The notes under the pieces: generated by a model
What the model saw: only the letters and a program-made list of their open reading frames with translations
What the model was told of the DNA's origin: nothing
The model's database searches: none
Part shown: piece by piece, positions 53,128 through 61,926 of the stretch
Layout: the number at the start of each line of letters is the position of its first letter
How positions within the stretch are numbered: position 1 is the first letter of the stretch
Assembly (NCBI RefSeq): GCF_022049065.2
Contig: NZ_CP095743.1
Span: forward strand, 3,363,001 to 3,427,000
Direction of reading: 5' to 3'
DNA length: 64,000 nt
DNA from: Niallia sp. Man26
GTDB taxonomy: Bacteria; Bacillota; Bacilli; Bacillales; Cytobacillaceae
Made by a program: the position numbers and the translations under genes

Positions 53128-54489
53128 CTACTTACAAATATTCTCAGCCAATACTTTCTTCAATGTCCCAATCAAATACATGAGATCTGCATCTGTACTT
53201 GATAAGGGCGGACAAATGGTCAGCACATTATTGTAGCCGTCGACAGTGTCGCCATTCTTCCCAATAATGAGTCCTTCCTGCCGGCACGCTTGAACAATCT
53301 TGGCAGCAAAAGCAGACGGTGCTGGCTCTTTGCTTTGTTTATTAGCAACAAGCTCGATGCCGACAATCATTCCTAATCCGCGGACATCCCCGATGTTCGG
53401 GTGAGTCTCGGCAAGGGGCAGCAGCTCCTTGAGAAGAAAGGAGCCTTTTTCTGCTGATCTGTCTACCAGATTCTCCGCCTCGATAATTTCAAGGTTTTTC
53501 AAAGCGACAGCACAGGCGGATGGATTTCCGCCAAATGTATTGATATGGCGAAAATGGACATTCTCTTCAGTTCCTTTGAACTTCTCAAAGATTTCCTTTT
53601 TTACGGCGGTCACAGATAAAGGCAGATAGGCACTTGTCAGCCCCTTGGCCATCGTCACAATATCCGGTTTTATTCCAAAATGCTGATGACCGAATTTTTT
53701 CCCTGTTCGGCCAAACCCGCAAATCACCTCATCAATGATGAGAAGGACACCATATTTCTCGCATATCTCTTGCACCTTTTCGATATACACTTTATCTGGA
53801 ATCAGAATGCCGCCGCCTGTAATTAACGGCTCCATAATAACAGCGGCGATGGTTTCCTTCTGCTCCCAGATAATTTTCTGTTCCAATTCCTCTGCCCTTA
53901 AATTACTATGCTCTTTTGCTGTCATGCCGTTAGATCGGCGGTACGGATCGGGAGGTGCTACGTGCAGGAAGCCAGACGCTAAAGGCTCATATTTATATTT
54001 CCGCAATGCCTGTCCTGTTGCAGCTAACGCTCCCATGGAACTGCCATGATAAGCTCGATGCCGGGAAATGAACTTATAGCGGCCTGAATTCCCATTTTGC
54101 TGGTGATATTGGCGGCTGATTTTAAAAGCTACCTCATTTGCTTCTGAACCGCTGTTTGAATAGAAAATCATATATTCGCCTTCCAGCCATTCATTGATTT
54201 TTTCTGCAAGCTGTATAGCAGGCAAGTGGCTCTGTGTTAACGGGGCATAGCAAAGCTCCTTCATCTGCTCAAATGCTGCTTGGGCGAGCTCCTCCCTGCC
54301 GTATCCGATATTCACACACCAAAGCCCTGACATACCGTCCATATACCTGTTCCCTTCATGGTCAGTCAGCCATGCCCCCTCTCCTTTAGCTGTTATCATT
54401 GCCGGCTTTTCCTCCACATATGGAGAGATATGATGCCAAACATTCCCTTGATCCTTTTCAGTCCATGAAGCAGTTCGCAGCTGATCCAT
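53128..54489 (-). CDS. Class III aminotransferase, probable beta-alanine transaminase
   Basis: This is a 453-aa PLP enzyme. Motifs are MDGMSGLWCVNIGYG, FYSNSGSEANEVAFK (phosphate cup), RHRAYHGSSMGALAATG, LIIDEVICGFGRTGK (PLP-binding Asp) and MAKGLTSAYLPLS with the Schiff-base Lys, then HINTFGGNPSACAVAL. In this cluster it likely moves the amino group of beta-alanine (or beta-aminoisobutyrate from thymine) to pyruvate or 2-oxoglutarate, giving malonate semialdehyde. The ATG at 54489 follows AAAGGGG; a longer frame to 54546 lacks a site. It is divergent from pucR and separated from preT by a gap with its own promoter. Confidence 0.88.
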   Translation of the reverse strand: MDQLRTASWTEKDQGNVWHHISPYVEEKPAMITAKGEGAWLTDHEGNRYMDGMSGLWCVNIGYGREELAQAAFEQMKELCYAPLTQSHLPAIQLAEKINEWLEGEYMIFYSNSGSEANEVAFKISRQYHQQNGNSGRYKFISRHRAYHGSSMGALAATGQALRKYKYEPLASGFLHVAPPDPYRRSNGMTAKEHSNLRAEELEQKIIWEQKETIAAVIMEPLITGGGILIPDKVYIEKVQEICEKYGVLLIIDEVICGFGRTGKKFGHQHFGIKPDIVTMAKGLTSAYLPLSVTAVKKEIFEKFKGTEENVHFRHINTFGGNPSACAVALKNLEIIEAENLVDRSAEKGSFLLKELLPLAETHPNIGDVRGLGMIVGIELVANKQSKEPAPSAFAAKIVQACRQEGLIIGKNGDTVDGYNNVLTICPPLSSTDADLMYLIGTLKKVLAENICK

Positions 54490-54648
54490 TTTAATAACCC
54501 CTTTCTTTGTGCCCGTGCCCCTCCAATTGGATTGACGGCAAGCCATTTTTTAAGATAGTATCTAATTTACAGATTATTTAAATAATTGTCATTTAACATC
54601 ATGTAACATAGTAAGCTAAATCATTTAACAAAAGTGGGGGCTAAAGTG

Positions 54649-56274
54649 ATGAAGATGATGCTGACAGTTGAGGATGTTTTGCAGCGCAAGCCATTTCATT
54701 CTGCAAAGGTGCTTGCAGGGAGGAAAGGACTAAACCGTCCCGTGAAGTGGTCTCATATATTAGAAGTCAATAATGCAGAGGAATTTGTAAACGGCGAGGA
54801 GCTGATTTTAACGACAGGCATGAATCTGCAGCACGGTCAAAAAAGTCAGTTAGCTTATATAGAAAAGCTGATTAAGCTGAATACTGCTTGCATATGTATC
54901 GAGCTTGGCTCCTCCATACTTGGGATTGCACAAGATGCACTGGCACTTGCAGAGATGCATGATTATCCTGTTATTGTGTTTGAAGAAACAGTCAAATTTG
55001 TCGAAATCACGCAGGATTTACATACTGCAATCATTAATAGTCACCACGAAATGCTGACTGACCTTGACCGGCTGTCAACGGAATTTCACTCCCTTTCCTT
55101 GCAGCCTAACGGCATCATGAAAATATTGCAGGCTGTTTACCAGTATTTTCACAAGCCAGCCTGCTTTCTCTCACCAGACTCTATTCAATATTATCCAGTT
55201 AATAAAAAGGAAGCTGCGTTTTTTATAAAGGAACTAGACTTAGAGAATCGGCCATATATGGAGCATAATGATGACATCCTTCTTTCAGCAGCAGTTCGGA
55301 TGTTTGACCAGGTGTGGGGCTATATCGTCTTAATGGAAGCTGATCAAATCCATCATGATTTCTCCACACTTGTACTTGACCGAGCGGCAACTGCCATATC
55401 ACAAGTGACTCTGCGCTATAAAGAATTAGCAGAAAAAAAGCATTGTTTAGAAGAGGATTTCATTCGCTCCTGCTTGTCCAACGACTCTGTCGACTTTAAT
55501 CGTTTTCATTCTATCTTGCCTACCTATTATGCAAATGCAGCTTACCGGCTTCTGTGTATTCCAACACATCAAAACCAGCTTAGCTTCATGAACAGCAAAG
55601 CGGATTTTCAAAACACGCATACGGCGATGATGCTGCGGACATTATTGCAAAAGGAAGGATATTCTCCTATCATTTCAGTTCATCCACATGAAATTATTTG
55701 TATCATCTTCTCTAGTCCTAGTAATGTAAATACTAATGGCCAATGGGAAAAGCTCCGTGTAAAGCTGACTCAGCTGTGTGCTAAGCTTTTGAATGGTCAA
55801 TTATTTGGAATAAGCTCGTCTTACTCGAGCCTTGAGCTTGTGACAAAGGCTTATGAAGAGGCAAATGACGTCCTGCATTTACGAAAACAGGCCGAAATAA
55901 TCAGCCCTTTTTTCGACAATCTCGGCATATACCGGCTGTTGCTCCCCCTTCAGAAAACAGGGGCATTACAGCGCTATATCGAGGATTATATAGGGGGAAT
56001 TATTGAATATGATAAGGTGAATAACAGCGAGCTCCTCAAAACATTGGCCGTGTACTTTGAGTGCAACGGCTCCAGAAAGATGGCGGCAGAAAGGCTGTTT
56101 ATCGTCAGGCAAACCTTGTATCACAGGCTGGAGAAATTACGGAGTCTCCTTGGCGATGGGTTTACTGAGCCAACGAGCCGCTTGGCTTTAGAAGCAGCAA
56201 TTAAAGGCTATGAACTTGAAAATAGCCTTCGCAAAAAGCAGGAAAATCTGCTGATTCACGAAGGCCGGAACTAA
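54649..56274 (+). CDS. pucR: PucR-family transcriptional regulator of the pyrimidine cluster
   Basis: This 541-aa activator-type regulator has an N-terminal PucR ligand domain (about 5-125; LTVEDVLQRKPFHSAKVLAG, then EFVNGEELILTTGMNL), a central GGDEF-like/CdaR region, and a C-terminal helix-turn-helix (TLAVYFECNGSRKMAAERLF, then VRQTLYHRLEKL). Such proteins control purine or other nitrogen catabolism. The divergent position next to the aminotransferase and pyd genes points to control of this cluster by a pyrimidine intermediate such as beta-alanine or dihydrouracil. The ATG at 54649 follows GGGGG with an 8-base gap; a GTG at 54634 is less likely. Confidence 0.88.
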   Translation: MKMMLTVEDVLQRKPFHSAKVLAGRKGLNRPVKWSHILEVNNAEEFVNGEELILTTGMNLQHGQKSQLAYIEKLIKLNTACICIELGSSILGIAQDALALAEMHDYPVIVFEETVKFVEITQDLHTAIINSHHEMLTDLDRLSTEFHSLSLQPNGIMKILQAVYQYFHKPACFLSPDSIQYYPVNKKEAAFFIKELDLENRPYMEHNDDILLSAAVRMFDQVWGYIVLMEADQIHHDFSTLVLDRAATAISQVTLRYKELAEKKHCLEEDFIRSCLSNDSVDFNRFHSILPTYYANAAYRLLCIPTHQNQLSFMNSKADFQNTHTAMMLRTLLQKEGYSPIISVHPHEIICIIFSSPSNVNTNGQWEKLRVKLTQLCAKLLNGQLFGISSSYSSLELVTKAYEEANDVLHLRKQAEIISPFFDNLGIYRLLLPLQKTGALQRYIEDYIGGIIEYDKVNNSELLKTLAVYFECNGSRKMAAERLFIVRQTLYHRLEKLRSLLGDGFTEPTSRLALEAAIKGYELENSLRKKQENLLIHEGRN

Positions 56275-56275
56275 T

Positions 56276-56749
56276 TTACGTACATTGGAAGGAAGAAATG
56301 CGGTCTGCATCTGTTCCGTAATACACCCAGCGGTTATTTCTCCAGCGCCATCCAGCAACAGAAGTTCTGCCGATATAAGTAGGATAGAACCAGAATGAGT
56401 TGCCATTGCGCAGCCACACATAAGTGTAGCGGAATCTGCATCTTCTCATAGAACCAGGATCAACTGCATACAGCTGTGGTCCTTGTGGTCCCTGAAGCTG
56501 CGGTGTAAAGGTAGGCGGCGGTCCTGATGGAGGACCATATTGATCGCCTCCTGAACCTCCTCCAAAATCCGGCTGGAAAGAAGGTCCCCCAAAATCCGGC
56601 TGGAAGGAAGGTCCTCCTGGAGAAAATGGCGGCGGACCGCTCGGAGGACCACCAGGAATAGGAAAGAAAGATCCTCCTCCGATTTGGTTTAAACGATATG
56701 GATCTTGTTCATTTGCAACATTGTATGGATTAATAGGCGGATAATACAT
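56276..56749 (-). CDS. Pro/Gly-rich protein with conserved aromatic C-terminus, coat-like
   Basis: This is a 157-aa protein. Residues 1-85 are low complexity (GGPPSGPPPFSPGGPSF and a tandem FQPDFGGPS repeat). Residues 95-157 form a compact Arg/Trp/Tyr-rich region with two Cys (MRRCRFRYTYVWLRNGNSFW, then TYIGRTSVAGWRWRNNRWVY, ending SFQCT). It has no signal peptide. This layout is seen in spore-surface and other structural proteins of bacilli, but I cannot name a family. AAAGGGG lies before the ATG. Its stop is one base from the convergent pucR stop, with no terminator between. Confidence 0.7.
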   Translation of the reverse strand: MYYPPINPYNVANEQDPYRLNQIGGGSFFPIPGGPPSGPPPFSPGGPSFQPDFGGPSFQPDFGGGSGGDQYGPPSGPPPTFTPQLQGPQGPQLYAVDPGSMRRCRFRYTYVWLRNGNSFWFYPTYIGRTSVAGWRWRNNRWVYYGTDADRISSFQCT

Positions 56750-56857
56750 GCATAATCCCCTTTCAGTTTTTATGCTTTACTGTATGCTGCCCGCCTAATT
56801 TGGTGCCCGTACCGTTATAAGAATCAACATTTAAATATTTAAAACGCTTTCATTAAT

Positions 56858-57241
56858 TCAAACAAAGCCATGGATTCTAATTTTGTTATTTTCTATGTCT
56901 ACAAAATAAAACTCATAGTATGTGGGGAATGGATTGTCAACAGGACCGACCAGCACACCCTTTTCCTTTAGCTGCTCATGTGCCGCAAAGATGTCATCAG
57001 CTTGCAAATCAAGGCAATCATTGACTGGAAGCTGGTTTATTGGATTTCTCAAATAACGGTTGCATAAGGCCAATTTTGTATATTCATTTATGGTAAAGAA
57101 ATAGGCGGCATCATGTCTTTCTGTAGGTTCCAGCTCTAAAATATAAGAATACCACTCTACAGCACTCTGAAGATGTTCGACATATGTCCAGATGACTACC
57201 TTGCCATTAATCATCGTTTTTGGGATAAACACTTCACTCAA
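56858..57241 (-). CDS. VOC family (glyoxalase-like) protein
   Basis: This 127-aa protein has one VOC module: VVIWTYVEHLQSAVEWYSYIL, then LALCNRYL, DCLDLQADDIFAAHEQLKEKG and FYFVDIENNKIRIHGFV. The usual metal ligands (His/Glu) are largely missing (IWTYV and LALC in their positions), so it may bind a ligand without catalysis. The start is TTG at 57241, seven bases after GGAGGA; no ATG fits. Confidence 0.75.
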   Translation of the reverse strand: MSEVFIPKTMINGKVVIWTYVEHLQSAVEWYSYILELEPTERHDAAYFFTINEYTKLALCNRYLRNPINQLPVNDCLDLQADDIFAAHEQLKEKGVLVGPVDNPFPTYYEFYFVDIENNKIRIHGFV

Positions 57242-57360
57242 CCTTATCTCCTCCCCATTTTATTCTTCTTTTTTATGTACGTTATCTCTATGCTTCCTCC
57301 TCTCTTTCTTAACTATATGCTGTTAAACGATGTATTTTACATAAAAAACATAAAAGGATA

Positions 57361-57380
57361 AGCCTTTAAGCAACAAGGCT
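57361..57380 (-). terminator. Weak terminator of the ger operon
   Basis: AGCCTT (57361-57366) pairs with AAGGCT (57375-57380) on the minus-strand transcript and is followed by TATCCTTTTATG. It overlaps the stop of the 32-aa gene. The T run is poor. Confidence 0.4.
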
Positions 57381-57477
57381 AAAACAACAGCTTAATGATG
57401 AGCCAAATGACAAGAATCCAAATTGGTATTGATATAATGGTGCCCCAAAAGCAGCCTGCAGCAAATGATTTTTTCAC
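57379..57477 (-). CDS. 32-aa single-helix membrane peptide at the end of the ger operon
   Basis: The frame begins at GTG 57477, seven bases after AAGGATG, and encodes MKKSFAAGCFWGTIISIPIW followed by ILVIWLIIKLLF. It is almost wholly one membrane helix with a basic start. It lies 20 nt after gerB on the same strand. Some ger operons carry a small fourth D-subunit gene with two membrane helices; this peptide is shorter and its link to them is only suggested by position. Confidence 0.6.
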   Translation of the reverse strand: MKKSFAAGCFWGTIISIPIWILVIWLIIKLLF

Positions 57478-57497
57478 TAAATTTCATCCTTTTTATC

Positions 57498-58610
57498 CTA
57501 GACTGTTTTTGCTTCCTCTTTCTTTTTAAGCTTTTTCTTAAATATCGCTCCTAATACAAACAGCATCCCAGGCAGTCCTATGGCAATGCTGAGGCTGACA
57601 AGAACCCATTCCTTCTCAATGATGCCCATTGCCCGATGATGACTGCCTATCATCCAATAGCTAAAGGCACTTAGAACAAGACCAACAGGAATGATTACAG
57701 GACGATAATCCTTTAAGCCGATGATTTTTTGAACAGCTATAGAGGAGCATAAAAACGTCATCATAATTTGTGTTAAAATGGACAGCGCGAAAAAGGCAAT
57801 CATAATCATTTCATAACGGTGCAAAAATAGACCGATTTCGGCACTTCTGGCCATTTGCATACAAGACACAATATATTGTGCAGCAACTTCTGGCGACAGA
57901 ACACCAACCTCTAAAATCGGCCACATGACGATGATGACACCGCTGAAAATCAACCCAGACGTACTTGATCGAATCCATGTCGCACTATCTCTGACAAGGG
58001 GAAGAATCATACAAGCCATCATTGTCGCCATTGCCCAGTCTGCATCATGATGCCTGCTTGCCCATAATGTTGAGAAGAAGCCGGAGTCAAAGGTTGGCTG
58101 CAGCTCTTTAATATCAAATTCACTAATCGATCCTGCCAGAAGCAAAATATTCAACGCCATCACAGAGAAAACACCGATAAGCGCCATTCTTGCAATTACT
58201 TCTATGCCAAAATGAATGGCATATGACCCAATTAGAAAGGCAGCAACAATGAACAAAATAGTATGAGCTTCAGGTAAAAAATAATCTTTCAAATGGTAAA
58301 CGAAAGTAGCCATTATCGTGCCATATGCACCTAAGAAAAACAAAAATACAAGGGCTGCGACCCCTTTGCCAATCCATTTTCCTAGTATCTGTCCATACTG
58401 ATCAATCATATCTCCATTCGGGAGCCGCTTAATCGCAAAAATCACAATTGCCATAATGACAATGCCCTGAATCGAAGAAAATATCGTGGATATCCATATA
58501 TCTCCACCCACTTCCCTTGCCATAATGCCTTGTGTCAGTCCAATTGACTTCGCATAAAGCATATTAATAATCAATGCCATGAACATGCCATTTGTTATTT
58601 GTACTTTCAT
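57498..58610 (-). CDS. Spore germinant receptor B subunit (GerB/GerAB family)
   Basis: This 370-aa inner-membrane protein has ten helices of the amino acid permease-like spore germination family; it binds the germinant in the receptor complex. It shows FMALIINMLYAKSIGLTQGI, MAREVGGDIWISTIFSSIQG and HHDADWAMATMMACMILPL. It overlaps the C-subunit gene by four bases (ATGA), so the two are translationally coupled. The germinant cannot be inferred. Confidence 0.9.
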   Translation of the reverse strand: MKVQITNGMFMALIINMLYAKSIGLTQGIMAREVGGDIWISTIFSSIQGIVIMAIVIFAIKRLPNGDMIDQYGQILGKWIGKGVAALVFLFFLGAYGTIMATFVYHLKDYFLPEAHTILFIVAAFLIGSYAIHFGIEVIARMALIGVFSVMALNILLLAGSISEFDIKELQPTFDSGFFSTLWASRHHDADWAMATMMACMILPLVRDSATWIRSSTSGLIFSGVIIVMWPILEVGVLSPEVAAQYIVSCMQMARSAEIGLFLHRYEMIMIAFFALSILTQIMMTFLCSSIAVQKIIGLKDYRPVIIPVGLVLSAFSYWMIGSHHRAMGIIEKEWVLVSLSIAIGLPGMLFVLGAIFKKKLKKKEEAKTV

Positions 58611-59824
58611 TCTTCCTTTTTCTCCTTTTTGCCTGATGTTGTCGGCTTATAAAGCAGGGATCCGCTCTCTACTTTTGCACTAACCTTTAAATTTATCTTT
58701 ACAGTTGGAAATACTTCATCCCAAGAATTAGCATAATGCTTCCACTCATATGGATATTCGTTTTGAAAAACCTTCCCTAGTTCCAATACATCTGCTCCGT
58801 AATCTTTTTGGATTTTATCCACTGTTGTCTTTATTTGACTTGTCAGCTCTTTTTCCACATTGTCTTCGAGCTTCTTTACATGCTTTTTATTAGACAGGTC
58901 AAGAGAACAGCCTGCTTCCACAACGCGGATATGCGCTTTAAAGGACGCATCATAGCTGATGTCACCATCCTTATATTTTGGCTTCACGTTAAAGGATTGA
59001 TTTGTTAACTCCACACTTAGAGGCGTATTTGGATCATCAGGACAGCTCACTACTGCCACACCTGAATCGAGCTTTTCTCTGAACAAAACCAGCCCTCTCA
59101 ACTCTTCTGGCTTCAATGTTCCCACAAGCTTATCCCCTTTAAAAATACCGGCCCCTGCTAAGACGACCTGCTTCGTTTGTGCTCCTTTATCAGGTGCTTT
59201 ATTGTCAATTTTACTCGTTTCAAAGGCAACCCTCGCAAGCAGCGGCTCTGTCGACTCACTTAAATAAGCACTTAACAAGTCCATAATCACTGTTCTCGGC
59301 GCCTGATTAGATATGGTTGTGTAGCGAAACAGCTTTGCGAGCGCTTCGCCTGGGATTACTTCGAGACTTGTAACGGTAGAAATGACTTCATTCGCTTTCT
59401 CTGGTGTTACAGTTACCCATGTTCTCATTCTTAGTTCAGGGTTACGTGTGAAGAAATCGATAACATCCCCGATTCCTTCCTTCGCTACCTCCTCATTAAT
59501 GACAATAATAAAGTTATGAGCCCAAAAAACCCTTCGTGATGACATGCTCGACATTTGACGGATTGCTTCAAAAATCGATGAGCCTTCTGTTTCCACCGTC
59601 CAAACTGGCTCTCCTGATTGACCTGATGGTGCTCCTGTCTGGCCCCGGGCATCTGCAGGTCTGGCTACTTGGGCTGTTACCTTAACTGTCCCTTCCTTTT
59701 CTCCTTTATCAAGGCCAACTGCCATCACTAAAGCTAAATCGCTAATTTCCCGCTTGCCCGAGCATGCCCCAAGCAAAAGAACAACAGACAGCAACGCATG
59801 AAAAAGGATGATTTTTTTCATCAT
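58607..59824 (-). CDS. Spore germinant receptor C subunit lipoprotein (GerC/GerAC family)
   Basis: This 405-aa lipoprotein has a signal peptide ending LLLGACSGK with the lipidated Cys near residue 21. Typical blocks follow: EISDLALVMAVGLDKG, FWAHNFIIVINEEVAKEGI, DFFTRNPELRMRTWV and IPGEALAKLF. The C-terminal domain has LGKVFQNEYPYEWKHYANSW. It acts on the outer face of the spore inner membrane. It overlaps both neighbours by four bases. Confidence 0.92.
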   Translation of the reverse strand: MMKKIILFHALLSVVLLLGACSGKREISDLALVMAVGLDKGEKEGTVKVTAQVARPADARGQTGAPSGQSGEPVWTVETEGSSIFEAIRQMSSMSSRRVFWAHNFIIVINEEVAKEGIGDVIDFFTRNPELRMRTWVTVTPEKANEVISTVTSLEVIPGEALAKLFRYTTISNQAPRTVIMDLLSAYLSESTEPLLARVAFETSKIDNKAPDKGAQTKQVVLAGAGIFKGDKLVGTLKPEELRGLVLFREKLDSGVAVVSCPDDPNTPLSVELTNQSFNVKPKYKDGDISYDASFKAHIRVVEAGCSLDLSNKKHVKKLEDNVEKELTSQIKTTVDKIQKDYGADVLELGKVFQNEYPYEWKHYANSWDEVFPTVKINLKVSAKVESGSLLYKPTTSGKKEKKEE

Positions 59825-61512
59825 TTCTCATCCCCTTTTCCTTTTGGTGACTTTCGTCTCTTCAGCTGTTTAATGCCTGTCCCACCGCTGTCCTCTTTCG
59901 TTTCTGACTGCTGTTCAGCATTGCTCTCCGGCTCCTTCCGCTCAGAGGTTTCCTCTGCCTTCGTATGGGTGCTTTCTCCATGCTCATCTCCTTTTGGAGG
60001 CTGAGGCAGCTGGCTTTCCCCAATCTTAGAAGTATCATTGTCTGCTAATTGAGGGCGCTTCTTCATTGCCCACCATGGCATGCGGAAAATAGTATCCTTC
60101 TGGTCCTGCGGCTGAAAAGGCGTTGCTGGTGCTAAGTAGGATTCGCCAAATGAGCGGATGCTTAAGGCGTGAATTGCTATAAGTGCAAACATTGATGCAA
60201 AGCCAAGCAATCCTAATGTTCCTGATGCAATTAACAACGGAAATCGTATCAGCCGGATTGAATAAGAGGCTGAGTAGTTCGGAATTACAAAAGAGGATAT
60301 CCCGGTTGTCGCCACGATAATGACCATAAATGGTGACACGATGCCGGCTTGAACAGCTGCTTGCCCAATAACAAGAGAACCAACGATGCTCACAGCCGAG
60401 CCGACTGGTTTTGGCATGCGCAAACCAGCTTCCCGCATCAGCTCAAAGGTCAGCTCCATCAACAACGCTTCCAGCAAGACAGGAAAGGGGACAACCTCAC
60501 GCCCTGAAGCGATTGTTAACGCGAGAGGGGTTGGAATCATCTCTTGATGAAAGCTGACAAGCATCACATAAATCGACGTCAATGTTAAGCTGAGAATAAA
60601 GGCTGTATAGCGGACAATTCGAAAAAAGCTTCCTGCCATGAAACCTAAATAATAATCATCGCTCGCCTGCAGGAACTCCCAGAAATAAGTTGGTACAACA
60701 AGAACAAAGGGTGTATTATCAACAAAAATCGCCACCCTGCCCTCTAGAAGCGAGGAAGCGACCTTATCAGGACGTTCGGTGCTCATGATGGTCGTGAAAG
60801 GAGATAATGGTGCGTCCCTTATCAGCTCCTCAATATAACCGCTTTCTAATATGCCATCAATATCAATTCTATTCAGACGTTCCTTCACTTCATCGACAAG
60901 CCCTTTTTTAACAATTCCATTTATATAGGCAATATTGATGTCTGTTTTCGTACGTTTCCCTGCATTCAGCTCTTCGAGACGAAAGCCTGTATCTCGTATC
61001 CTTCTTCTCACAAGAGCAGTGTTAACTCGAATGCTTTCTGTGAAGCCATCCCGCGGACCGCGCACAACTTGCTCTGCCTGAGGCTCTGATACTCCTCTTT
61101 GCGCCCAGCCTTTTGTCGGCACTTGAAAGGCTTTGTTGCAGCCTTCAACAAGCAGCACTGTGTCACCAGATAAAATCGATTTTATAGCACTCTCAAGCTC
61201 TGTCGTTTCAATGAAGTTAGTGTTCATAAGAACATGCTCTTCTAAGAGCCTCTCAATATCACGAGTATCCAAGTCATTGCGGATAATGACCTCATTTCCT
61301 TCAAACATCAGGGATTGCACTATCTTTTCAATAATTTGCGTATTTACTAAACCGTCAATATAAAAACAAGCAGCATGAACATCCTTTTTTTCTAAAAAGG
61401 TTACTTTCCGTTCAATAAAATCGGCACTGCCGCCAAGAAGCTCCTTAATGATGGAACTGTTATAGGTTAGTGAATAGGTGAAATCTCGCTGAGGTGTATT
61501 ATTTGCTACCAT
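59821..61512 (-). CDS. Spore germinant receptor A subunit (GerA/GerAA family)
   Basis: This 563-aa protein has a large N-terminal cytosolic part, about five membrane helices (between about 285 and 440) and a long hydrophilic C-terminal tail (about 470-563, rich in Glu, Lys and Gln). Family motifs are VRGPRDGFTESIRVNTALVR, RIDIDGILESGYIEELI, FQASDDYY-like FLQASDDYYLGF, and MREAGLRMPKPVGSAVSIVG. AAAGGATGATGAATA precedes the ATG. As first gene of the operon it should be expressed in the forespore, but I did not find a clear SigG promoter. Confidence 0.93.
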   Translation of the reverse strand: MVANNTPQRDFTYSLTYNSSIIKELLGGSADFIERKVTFLEKKDVHAACFYIDGLVNTQIIEKIVQSLMFEGNEVIIRNDLDTRDIERLLEEHVLMNTNFIETTELESAIKSILSGDTVLLVEGCNKAFQVPTKGWAQRGVSEPQAEQVVRGPRDGFTESIRVNTALVRRRIRDTGFRLEELNAGKRTKTDINIAYINGIVKKGLVDEVKERLNRIDIDGILESGYIEELIRDAPLSPFTTIMSTERPDKVASSLLEGRVAIFVDNTPFVLVVPTYFWEFLQASDDYYLGFMAGSFFRIVRYTAFILSLTLTSIYVMLVSFHQEMIPTPLALTIASGREVVPFPVLLEALLMELTFELMREAGLRMPKPVGSAVSIVGSLVIGQAAVQAGIVSPFMVIIVATTGISSFVIPNYSASYSIRLIRFPLLIASGTLGLLGFASMFALIAIHALSIRSFGESYLAPATPFQPQDQKDTIFRMPWWAMKKRPQLADNDTSKIGESQLPQPPKGDEHGESTHTKAEETSERKEPESNAEQQSETKEDSGGTGIKQLKRRKSPKGKGDEK

Positions 61513-61689
61513 TATTCATCATCCTTTAATCTGCGTATCATTCACAGCTTCTTTTATCCTTCATAACCAACTGTATGCCGTTCTATTCTTTTTGTTGAAA
61601 AATGTATAATTATGACTGCTTTTGTTGATTAAATAGAATATAGTTCCAATTGCTATAATAGAATTTTACTTATTAAGGAGTATTTGCCA

Positions 61690-61896
61690 ATGAATTTATA
61701 TCATACATGGATTTACGAATATGTCCTCAATGCCAAGTGGTTCATCTGGGTGATTGTCTACACCGTGCTTGCCTTAAACGTCATGGCACCTGTGATTATT
61801 TGGGGACTGATGAATGGCACTGCTTTAAAAAAATGGGGAAAGATGATTGTGGAGAAAACAAAAAAGAAAATGAAGCAAAAGAATCTCGAATCCTAA
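61690..61896 (+). CDS. Small membrane protein (68 aa), unknown function
   Basis: The ATG at 61690 follows AAGGAG with a 9-base gap. The product starts MNLYHTWIYEYVLNAKWFIW, has a hydrophobic stretch of about 25 residues (VIVYTVLALNVMAPVIIWGL) and a basic tail rich in Lys (KKWGKMIVEKTKKKMKQK). It is divergent from the ger operon and convergent with the UDP-glucose dehydrogenase gene. No family was recognised. Confidence 0.65.
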   Translation: MNLYHTWIYEYVLNAKWFIWVIVYTVLALNVMAPVIIWGLMNGTALKKWGKMIVEKTKKKMKQKNLES

Positions 61897-61926
61897 TCTT
61901 TGCTTCATTTTCCACCTTTTATTTTA

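Noticed and set aside
56839..56852. CcpA cre-like sequence TTAAAACGCTTTCA
   Set aside because: It has one mismatch at a key position and lies downstream of the VOC gene stop, not at a promoter.
61513..61620. SigG promoter before gerA
   Set aside because: CATACA is present but no properly spaced -35 element could be aligned, so no feature was called.
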